NCBI GenBank assembly: GCA_018896395.1
Contig: JAHIMN010000263.1
Span: 1-13,757, forward strand
From: Verrucomicrobiota bacterium
Lineage (GTDB): Bacteria; Verrucomicrobiota; Kiritimatiellia; JAAZAB01
DNA length: 13,757 nt
Direction: 5' to 3'
Shown piece by piece: positions 4,714 to 10,200 of the stretch. How positions within the stretch are numbered: position 1 is the first letter of the stretch; each line of letters opens with the position of its first letter. Made by a program: the position numbers and the translations under genes. The notes beneath the pieces are model-generated. The model ran no database searches and was not told the DNA's origin. It saw only the letters and a list, made by a program, of their open reading frames with translations.

Positions 4714-6753
4714 TCACTGGTTCGCCGGCGTTGTCGCTGCCGGAACGGGCGTCGCGGCCGGAGCATTGGAAGCCGAGGCCTGCTGGCCCATGCCCGCCGC
4801 GGGCGTAGCCGCGTTGGTGCCGATCGTCACGCCGGCTACCGTATTGGAAGGGACCGCCTTAACAGCGGTCAACGGTATCTTTTCATATTTATCTATGGTT
4901 AGCTGGGCCACGGCTTCCAGGCCGGTCAGCGGCTTGCTGTCGTCCAGGATCGTGGGCGTAATTAAAATGATCAGGTTGTTTTTTAACACCACATCTTCGG
5001 TATGCCGGAACAAGAGGCCCAATAGCGGAATATCGCCCAGGATCGGCACTTTCTTCTCAACCTTGGATGTCGTGTTTTCCATCAGGCCGCCGATGGCAAC
5101 CGTATGGCCGCTGGGCACGTTGACGCGCGTCGTCAATTCGCGCGAAGCGACAATCGGATAGGTTTTGCCGGTTTGTGGGTTTATAACATTGTCTTCTTTG
5201 GTGGCTGTTCCCGGCCGGACCGTCAATCGGACGGTATTGTGCACAAAATCAATCTCGGGAATGACCCACAGGGTCAGACCCAGATCGACAATTTCTTTTT
5301 CACCGTCCGTATACGTGTATTGTCCGCCTAACTGAGTAGGAGGTATTACGATTGTCGGCAACACCGGGTATTTTTGGCCCACATGGATTTTGGCTTCCAT
5401 GCGATTGCCAACCACGATCTGCGGATGCGAAATCATCTCCGCATTGCTGTTTTTTTCCAAGGCACTAAGAAAAAGAGATACCTGGTCAACATTCAAAAAT
5501 GCGGTGGCGGTGCGGGTTTGCGTTATCGTGTCCAGGATGGTGTCGATACGCTTGTCTTCTATATTCCGTTCCTGACCAATTTTATCGGTAATCTTCCGCG
5601 TGGGCTCGTTCACAATTGGCTGGCCATTGATATCATAATCTTTATTGATATCATCCTGGTAACTGCGCTTATCATATTGGTCGAACTTGCTTGTTTTCTC
5701 GTTGTCCACGGAATGCTCATCGTCGTAGTTCCATATCACATCCCTAAGCCCCGCCTGCGCGCCAAAGCTGTCCAGCATCCCCCAGTCGACCCCTAATTTT
5801 TTAATGTCACCGGAGGTCACGTTAATGATGCGGGCCTCAATGAACACCTGCGGCTCACGTTTATCCAGCACCCTAATCAGCGCCTCGACCTTATCCACAT
5901 ATTCCTTGATATCCGTGATGACAATGGCCGTCGTGATACTCGGGTTTTGAATGGTCAAGGCGTCTATGGTTGGCGCAGATTTCAGACTGATCTTATCCTG
6001 TTGCGCACTCTGGCTGGTGGTAATGCAACCCCGCGGCGACAGGACTTTGAACAATTTGATCTGTTCCACCAGGTCCACGGCGTTCAGGTATCTCGGGACG
6101 ATGGTCCGGGTCACCAACGGTTTGGTGGCCTCGATTTCCTGGAGCTTTTTGGGATACATTTCAGAGGTGACGACCATGAGAATGCCGGACGGGTCTTCGA
6201 TCATGGAGAGGTTCACTGAGCCCAGGGCCAGGTTCAGCGCCGATTTCCACTCCACGTTCTTCAGGTTGGCGGTAATAAACATGTTGGTGAACGAGCCGGC
6301 CATGATGATATTGGCGCCTGAAATCTGAGCGAACATGTTCACCACGTCCTGCACGGGCACATTATCAAACGCCACGGTTATCAGGCTCGTGCCGGCGGCG
6401 GCACCGGCGCCGGTGCTGTCACCATTTGTTTCCACGGATTCCGGCACCGCGCCGGTTTTAGAGGTAATCGAAATTTCCACCACGCCAGCGGCGCTTCCAT
6501 TTTTCCCGTTGGCAGGCGGCGCTTCCGGGACAGCGGGCACTGATAATCGTTCTTCGTTCGCCGTTCCTTGTTCTTCGTTCTCCGTTTCCACCGCGGCCGA
6601 TTCTTCGTTTTCCGCGTTACGCTCGACGCTCGACGCTTCACGCTCAACGCGCCTTCCCGTCGTCTGGTCCTCCTGAGCCAACAAAAAGATGGCGACAAAC
6701 GAAAAAACAACGCCGGCGATAAGCACGGGCATAACCGCTGAAACTTTTCTCAT
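4714..6753 (-). CDS. Secretin (GspD/PilQ family), outer-membrane pore
   Basis: The product has 679 residues from the ATG at 6753, which has an AGGGA ribosome-binding site. A frame continues upstream to 6810, but those 19 codons run into a dispersed repeat, so I reject that start. An N-terminal signal or membrane segment spans residues 7-26. A Glu-rich low-complexity stretch (34-70) is encoded by 7-bp repeats. An STN/N0-like domain spans about 123-198 (ITVAFDNVPVQDVVNMFAQI) and a further N-domain about 212-325. The secretin domain covers about 415-606, with GLTLWVIPEID, the RVNVPSGHTVAIGGLMEN segment, and VPILGDIPLLGLLFR, the signature end of the beta-barrel gate. An Ala/Pro-rich tail ends the protein. 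It lies downstream of the pilM-to-lipoprotein genes and is the expected outer-membrane channel of the same machine. Confidence 0.93.
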   Translation of the reverse strand: MRKVSAVMPVLIAGVVFSFVAIFLLAQEDQTTGRRVEREASSVERNAENEESAAVETENEEQGTANEERLSVPAVPEAPPANGKNGSAAGVVEISITSKTGAVPESVETNGDSTGAGAAAGTSLITVAFDNVPVQDVVNMFAQISGANIIMAGSFTNMFITANLKNVEWKSALNLALGSVNLSMIEDPSGILMVVTSEMYPKKLQEIEATKPLVTRTIVPRYLNAVDLVEQIKLFKVLSPRGCITTSQSAQQDKISLKSAPTIDALTIQNPSITTAIVITDIKEYVDKVEALIRVLDKREPQVFIEARIINVTSGDIKKLGVDWGMLDSFGAQAGLRDVIWNYDDEHSVDNEKTSKFDQYDKRSYQDDINKDYDINGQPIVNEPTRKITDKIGQERNIEDKRIDTILDTITQTRTATAFLNVDQVSLFLSALEKNSNAEMISHPQIVVGNRMEAKIHVGQKYPVLPTIVIPPTQLGGQYTYTDGEKEIVDLGLTLWVIPEIDFVHNTVRLTVRPGTATKEDNVINPQTGKTYPIVASRELTTRVNVPSGHTVAIGGLMENTTSKVEKKVPILGDIPLLGLLFRHTEDVVLKNNLIILITPTILDDSKPLTGLEAVAQLTIDKYEKIPLTAVKAVPSNTVAGVTIGTNAATPAAGMGQQASASNAPAATPVPAATTPANQ
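6548..6654. repeat. Two 7-bp repeat arrays inside the secretin coding sequence
   Basis: The first array, 6548-6589, reads CGTTCTT, CGTTCGC, CGTTCCT, TGTTCTT, CGTTCTC, CGTTTCC. The second, 6606-6654, reads CGTTTTC, CGCGTTA, CGCTCGA, CGCTCGA, CGCTTCA, CGCTCAA, CGCGCCT. The two are out of register by two bases. They stay open in the secretin frame and encode the Glu- and Asn-rich residues 34-69. The words resemble those of the intergenic arrays (compare CGCTCCA at 7768). Confidence 0.8.
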
Positions 6754-6766
6754 GATGGTCCCTTGA

Positions 6767-6904
6767 ATTAGGCCGCCAAAGGCGGCAACTGTTTCATGTG
6801 GGAGGCGCACTACCTGCCCGCAGTGCTACGCACAGCGTTGCAGGCGGGTGTGCGGCGACGGTCGCGGCGCGTAGCGCCCCTCCTACCAAATTTGAAATTC
6901 CTAT
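6767..6904. repeat. MITE-like palindromic repeat, copy 1
   Basis: The core 6784-6889 matches the core of copy 2 (8352-8457) at 104 of 106 bases, in the same orientation, and the flanks are also similar (AATTAGGCC on the left, a GAAATTCCTAT-like end on the right). The outer arms 6798-6813 and 6871-6886 pair at 14 of 16 places (one a G-T pair), and an inner pair of 10-base arms (CCTGCCCGCA / TGCAGGCGGG) lies between them. It sits between the lipoprotein stop and the secretin start. No transposase gene is present, so it is a non-autonomous or REP-like element. An extra small hairpin (GCGGC / GCCGC, near 6913-6927) follows it. Confidence 0.85.
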
Positions 6905-6953
6905 ACATCAAGGCGGCTGTTGGCCGCAACTAATACATATTACCCGCGAATCT

Positions 6954-7616
6954 TTATGGCGCCTGGGTAATCGTGGCGGAGGCCGTCCGGCCTTCGGCAT
7001 CAATCACCGTTATGACATTCTGGCCATAGGCGCCGGACACGGCCGTATACGCCGCCACGTAACTGGAGCTTGCGGAATAAGAAACGGTACCCAGCGCAGT
7101 ATTTCCGGAAGTCCAGGAATAAGGGGGCGCACCGCCGGCCACGGCAAGCGACACATTCAACGCTCCGTCTTCAAGCAACGCTGAAGCCGGGTAAATGGTC
7201 ATGTCATCCGTCACCGGAGAAATATGCGCTACCGCGTAATGGCCACTGTCATCCTGAACAATCACGTCGTTGTTGCCCACCTGCAGGCAGGTGTACAGGG
7301 CTTGATTAGCGCCATTGGACTCGATCTTCCCATCGGCAGAATCGGATACCCCCCAGTGATAAGCGCCATTCCCGCCGCCGGCTGTGAAGGCGATCGTCTG
7401 GCCGATAATACTGGCGGTAGCTTGGGCAGGGGTGATTGTTAGGACGGGAGGCAGGGGCGTATCCCGGGACGCTGACGTATATGGATGGGCTGCTATATAA
7501 GCATCCACCCCACTGCTGTCCTCTTCGGTTGTGCCCTCACACCCGCTAAAAACCAGAAGCACAGCCAGGCAGACAACCGATAGACTGCCCAACAATCCCG
7601 ATCGCCATATCTTCAT
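6954..7616 (-). CDS. Predicted lipoprotein with two tandem Ig-like domains
   Basis: The product has 220 residues with an excellent AGGAGGGG ribosome-binding site. A basic N-terminus, a hydrophobic core (8-24) and LVFSGC give a lipobox-like site with the lipid Cys at C26. Two repeats of about 75 residues follow. The first spans about 58-135 and begins LTITPAQATASIIGQTI; the second spans about 138-218 and begins MTIYPASALLEDGAL. Each has a GGxxxYxW-type strand and ends in a VxDxxG ... A strand pattern, as in bacterial Ig-like domains. Lipidation and envelope location are predicted. Its place between the pilP-like gene and the secretin suggests an accessory role, such as pilotin, peptidoglycan anchor or minor surface component; this is inference only. 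Confidence 0.85.
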   Translation of the reverse strand: MKIWRSGLLGSLSVVCLAVLLVFSGCEGTTEEDSSGVDAYIAAHPYTSASRDTPLPPVLTITPAQATASIIGQTIAFTAGGGNGAYHWGVSDSADGKIESNGANQALYTCLQVGNNDVIVQDDSGHYAVAHISPVTDDMTIYPASALLEDGALNVSLAVAGGAPPYSWTSGNTALGTVSYSASSSYVAAYTAVSGAYGQNVITVIDAEGRTASATITQAP

Positions 7617-7666
7617 AGTCCCCTCCTGCTATACGATTGCTTGCTTAAAGTTAATGAATTCCGGCT

Positions 7667-7672
7667 ATTATA
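7667..7672 (-). promoter_or_regulatory. Candidate promoter -10 box upstream of the lipoprotein gene
   Basis: On the - strand a perfect TATAAT lies about 50 bases before the lipoprotein start codon, in an AT-rich stretch that is unusual for this region. The -35 area is only a weak match, so the case rests on the -10 box and its place. It would allow the lipoprotein and secretin to be transcribed apart from pilM. Confidence 0.4.
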
Positions 7673-7704
7673 TCAAGGATAAAAAGATAAATATTCGGGT
7701 TATC

Positions 7705-7732
7705 AGGTTCACAGTTCACGGTTCACGGTTGG
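7705..7732. repeat. 7-bp tandem repeat array (TTCACGG word)
   Basis: Heptads TTCACAG, TTCACGG, TTCACGG at 7708-7728 are flanked by partial CAGG and TTGG units. They lie between the pilP-like gene and the lipoprotein promoter. Confidence 0.75.
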
Positions 7733-7767
7733 TCGCCTTGCGCCCCGCCTCGTTAGAGGTCAGAAAA

Positions 7768-7788
7768 CGCTCCACGCTCTACGTGTAG
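7768..7788. repeat. Short 7-bp repeat array (CGCTCNA word) after the pilP-like stop
   Basis: The units CGCTCCA, CGCTCTA and a degenerate CGTGTAG end 3 bases from the stop codon of the pilP-like gene. The word is nearly the same as the CGCTCGA units inside the secretin gene. Confidence 0.55.
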
Positions 7789-7791
7789 CTT

Positions 7792-8322
7792 CTACTCCCT
7801 CGGCTCAATCTCAATCCGTTTCAGCGAAATGGCACGGATAACAAACATAACCGTCTGCCCATCCACCGTGACGCCAACCTCATCGCCGGCACGAACGATG
7901 GCTCCGTTAATATTAGCTACATACGTATTCCCGCGCTTAACAATCCCTCTAACTCGTAACAGGGATTTGGCTTTAGCCTTTAGATCAATACTGGGCGGCG
8001 GAACATTGGAAACTACCGACCCAACGTCCGCAGGCGCCTGCCATTCCGACATGGGCGGACGATACCCAATAGGACTGAAGGGGTCCCTTAACGTAAGAGC
8101 ATAATCCGCCTCGTTCTCAACGACCCGGGTAAGCTCGGTAGGCGCCGCAACACCTGCTCCGGGTTGCGGGGCGGCTTCGGCGGCATGCGGGGCGGCTTCG
8201 GCGGCATGCGGGGCGGCTTCGGCGGCATGCGGGGCGGCGTCGGCGGCATGCGGGGCGGCGCCGGCGGCAAGCCATGCGCTCCCCAGCAAACTGACAACGA
8301 CATATGGTATTAAGGAATTCAT
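7792..8322 (-). CDS. PilP/GspC-like periplasmic linker protein
   Basis: The product has 176 residues. A signal peptide or membrane anchor covers residues 1-20. A low-complexity run of AAPHAAE heptads at 22-53 is encoded by a 21-bp tandem repeat. The motif RDPFSPIGY at 79-87 marks the usual entry to the PilP/GspC homology region. The C-terminal beta domain (about 118-175: LLRVRGIVKRGNTYVANING, then AGDEV ... VDGQTV) is the small barrel that in PilP and GspC contacts the secretin N-domains. Both the domain and the position, between the pilO-like gene and the secretin, support the call. The ribosome-binding site is poor. The MITE-like copy 2 lies directly upstream. Confidence 0.72.
   Translation of the reverse strand: MNSLIPYVVVSLLGSAWLAAGAAPHAADAAPHAAEAAPHAAEAAPHAAEAAPQPGAGVAAPTELTRVVENEADYALTLRDPFSPIGYRPPMSEWQAPADVGSVVSNVPPPSIDLKAKAKSLLRVRGIVKRGNTYVANINGAIVRAGDEVGVTVDGQTVMFVIRAISLKRIEIEPRE
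8168..8272. repeat. 21-bp coding tandem repeat in the pilP-like gene
   Basis: Units of 21 bases begin at 8168, 8189, 8210 and 8231, with a fifth, diverged unit at 8252-8272. Each begins GGGGCGGC on + and encodes the heptapeptide AAPHAAE (one copy AAPHAAD). Units are nearly identical, so copy number has probably changed recently by slippage. The period keeps the reading frame. Confidence 0.9.
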
Positions 8323-8339
8323 AAGAGTTGTTTTTTTGA

Positions 8340-8473
8340 AATTAGGCCTTCGGCAACTATTTCATGTGGGAGGCGCACTACCTGCCCGCAGTGCTACGCA
8401 CAGCGTTGCAGGCGGGTGTGCGGCGAAGGTCGCGGCGCGTAGCGCCCCTCCTACCAACATCGAAAATTCCTAT
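8340..8473. repeat. MITE-like palindromic repeat, copy 2
   Basis: The core 8352-8457 is the partner of the copy at 6784-6889, with two differences in 106 bases. The outer arms 8366-8381 and 8439-8454 and the inner arms 8381-8390 and 8407-8416 form the same nested hairpin. The repeat fills the pilO-like/pilP-like gap and its right flank reaches the stop codon of the pilO-like gene. Confidence 0.85.
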
Positions 8474-9105
8474 CTTTTTGGACCCGGAATTAGCGTCGGC
8501 GCCTTTTGTTCCGGTTCCATTAAAAATACCGGGCGCTTATCGGGGTTGGCCCAGATCAGCCAGGCCACCACGAAACTGACGTTGTGGATAGCCGGGCTAC
8601 CATCCTGGGGCACAATGTTGAGCGCCGCCACGGATACCAGGGGGTTGCGCTTCTGGATAGTATGGAAGTAACGGGCCAGATCGTTAATCCCCGCCTGCCC
8701 CACCACGCGCACGCGATAGATCTTGAATAGACTATTCCAACCGGCGACGTCAAGCATATCATGTTCCACCACACTGGTGATCTGCATATTCAACCCCGCA
8801 CAGCAGGAGCGAATCTGCTGTTCCCTGCCCAGCAGGTAATTGCCGAGTACAGGCAACGGCATATTCGTCGCTAAAGCGTGGATATCGGCGCGGGTCTGAT
8901 TCAGATTTCGCTGGAGTTCCGCTCCCCTCCCAATCACTTCCCTGGCTTTATCCAACTGCTCCCGCAAAACAAGTGTATTTTCGCGGTTATCCTTCACGGA
9001 ACCGACCATGGGCACCACGACGAACTGAATGATCACAAAGAAGACGATGGCGCCACCAATCGCGCCCATACCCCATTGCTGCATTTGTTTTTTCGTCAGG
9101 GACAT
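8470..9105 (-). CDS. PilO-like inner-membrane protein (Amuc_1100-like position)
   Basis: The product has 211 residues with a GAAGG ribosome-binding site 5 bases from the ATG. It has the PilO layout: a short cytoplasmic N-terminus, one membrane helix (about 13-34), a coiled coil (about 36-75), then a periplasmic alpha/beta domain. Sequence similarity to classical PilO is low; architecture and gene order carry the call. In Akkermansia the corresponding gene next to pilM and a secretin is the Amuc_1100 type. It would pair with the pilN-like protein in the inner-membrane platform. Two adjacent cysteines (CC near residue 100) are unusual. The C-terminus ends in a polar tail. Confidence 0.72.
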   Translation of the reverse strand: MSLTKKQMQQWGMGAIGGAIVFFVIIQFVVVPMVGSVKDNRENTLVLREQLDKAREVIGRGAELQRNLNQTRADIHALATNMPLPVLGNYLLGREQQIRSCCAGLNMQITSVVEHDMLDVAGWNSLFKIYRVRVVGQAGINDLARYFHTIQKRNPLVSVAALNIVPQDGSPAIHNVSFVVAWLIWANPDKRPVFLMEPEQKAPTLIPGPKR

Positions 9106-9120
9106 GGGTGCCTTCAGTAA

Positions 9121-9141
9121 TCAGAGGTCAGATGTCAGCAT
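9121..9141. repeat. 7-bp repeat array (TCAGANG word) upstream of the pilO-like gene
   Basis: The units TCAGAGG, TCAGATG and TCAGCAT lie 15 bases upstream of the pilO-like start. An 18-base part (9121-9138) is the reverse complement, with one mismatch, of 9316-9333 at the other edge of the same gap. Confidence 0.75.
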
Positions 9142-9228
9142 GAAAACCTTCATGCAAAATGATTGTAAGATTTTGATTTCTAGCCTCTGTTTTGAAAATG
9201 TAGCCACGGATTGAACACAGACTCCTCC

Positions 9229-9253
9229 AAAAACAGCCGACGCAAAGTCGGCT
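9229..9253 (-). terminator. Rho-independent terminator between the pilN-like and pilO-like genes
   Basis: On the - strand a perfect 7-bp stem AGCCGAC / GTCGGCT (9247-9253 and 9235-9241) with a 5-base loop is followed by G and five T residues. It points in the direction of the operon, about 85 bases after the pilN-like stop and 125 bases before the pilO-like start. It could end or attenuate the pilM-pilN transcript. Confidence 0.65.
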
Positions 9254-9301
9254 CTGCATATTTTCATGGTTTCAGGATGAGCATTCTTGGTTCACGACCT
9301 A

Positions 9302-9336
9302 CTGTTCTCTGACTTCTGACATCTGACTTCTGATCT
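9302..9336. repeat. 7-bp repeat array (CTGACNT word) after the pilN-like stop
   Basis: Five heptads CTGTTCT, CTGACTT, CTGACAT, CTGACTT, CTGATCT end 3 bases before the stop codon of the pilN-like gene. They are the inverted counterpart of the array at 9121-9141. Confidence 0.8.
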
Positions 9337-9339
9337 CGT

Positions 9340-9981
9340 TCATTTGGGCTTTGACGCCGGACTAACCGGCTGAACCAAGAGCCGCGGTTTTAACATGCAC
9401 TCGATATCAAAAACACGACCACCCTGCTCATCAAGCGCTTCCGAAGCGGCAAAGCGTTTCACCTCGATCTGCGCCATGATATCCGGGAACGGCGGTTCGC
9501 TTTTAAGCGCCTGGTACAGAAGCTGGACATCGGCCGCCGGGCGTTCCCCGGCAACTTTGCCTTTCATGTAGATTCCGGCGGTCCGCCCAAACACGGTTCC
9601 CACCGCCTCCACTTTCTCGTTGAGAATCCACTGGGTCAGTTGAATGGTTCGCGGTACCGCGCTCTGTAACCCGCGCAGTAACCGATATGCATCCAGCCGC
9701 GAATCGCTCCACCCCTGGATGGCCGTCTTTAAGTCTTGAACATTTTTTAATTCCCTTTCGAGATTCAGGACCTTTTTATACTCGGGATCAATCTGGATCT
9801 TTTCCTGTTCGACGAGATTCCGGTCGCGCTTGGATGACTGGTAAGTAAAGATAAGAACCACAAACAAACCAAGCACAATAACAGGAATGATAAAGGCCGC
9901 CAGGCGAATGACAAACTTCTGGCTCACCGTACTGCCGCTACGGCGTTCGGTGTCGAGCATGAAATCCACTTGCAGATTCAT
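9340..9981 (-). CDS. PilN-like inner-membrane protein
   Basis: The product has 213 residues from the ATG at 9981. The frame could be extended to a TTG at 10014, but GGAGG lies between the two and fits only the ATG, and the upstream part overlaps a strong hairpin. A short cytoplasmic N-terminus (MNLQVDFMLD, recalling the PilN segment that binds PilM) precedes one membrane helix (about 25-46), a coiled coil (about 50-90) and a periplasmic alpha/beta domain. The call rests on this architecture and on its place directly after pilM; sequence similarity to classical PilN is weak. It probably pairs with the pilO-like protein. The basic C-terminus contains several Pro residues. Confidence 0.7.
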   Translation of the reverse strand: MNLQVDFMLDTERRSGSTVSQKFVIRLAAFIIPVIVLGLFVVLIFTYQSSKRDRNLVEQEKIQIDPEYKKVLNLERELKNVQDLKTAIQGWSDSRLDAYRLLRGLQSAVPRTIQLTQWILNEKVEAVGTVFGRTAGIYMKGKVAGERPAADVQLLYQALKSEPPFPDIMAQIEVKRFAASEALDEQGGRVFDIECMLKPRLLVQPVSPASKPK

Positions 9982-9998
9982 CGTTCTTAAACCTCCAA

Positions 9999-10028
9999 CC
10001 CGATCCGCGCGCAAACGCGCAGATCGGG
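9999..10028 (-). promoter_or_regulatory. Strong hairpin next to the pilN-like ribosome-binding site
   Basis: The arms 9999-10011 and 10016-10028 are complementary at 12 of 13 places around a 4-base loop. In the mRNA the hairpin ends only a few bases before the GGAGG of the pilN-like gene. It lacks a T-run and so is not a terminator. It could protect the 5' end, mark a processing site or tune translation. Confidence 0.5.
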
Positions 10029-10029
10029 A

Positions 10030-10060
10030 ATGGTTAATGGTCTATGGCTAATGGTTAATG
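10030..10060. repeat. 7-bp repeat array (ATGGTTA word)
   Basis: Four heptads ATGGTTA, ATGGTCT, ATGGCTA, ATGGTTA and a partial fifth lie on the pilN side of the pilM/pilN gap. They are in the opposite sense to the array at 10166-10200. Confidence 0.8.
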
Positions 10061-10165
10061 CGGCCGGATCGATCCAAAGTTGTCACGGGTTATTTACACC
10101 AGCGCAACGTATTTATTTAACGTCACGACGACAGAACTTACTACATTATTCCGTAGTGATTAAGT

Positions 10166-10200
10166 CATCATCCATTAACCATCACTCGTCGAGCATCACC
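10166..10200. repeat. 7-bp repeat array overlapping the pilM stop codon
   Basis: The heptads CATCATC, CATTAAC, CATCACT, CGTCGAG, CATCACC run into the last codons of pilM (stop at 10196-10198). CCATTAACCAT here is the reverse complement of ATGGTTAATGG at 10030-10040, so the two arrays could pair in RNA. Confidence 0.65.

Noticed and set aside
8168..8272. CRISPR array
   Set aside because: The units are contiguous, with no spacers, and are in frame inside a coding sequence.
8088..8303. A Pro-rich protein with PPRMPPK repeats
   Set aside because: It is the out-of-frame reading of the 21-bp repeat of the pilP-like gene.
8336..8671. Protein starting with GGALPARSATHSVAGG
   Set aside because: This is the translation of the MITE-like repeat, and the same peptide appears at copy 1 (6798-7184). 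It is not a gene.
9199..9222. A dispersed repeat of the type AGCCACxGATTxxACACAG
   Set aside because: It recalls a repeat word common in some genomes, but only one short copy is visible here, so I cannot support it as a feature.
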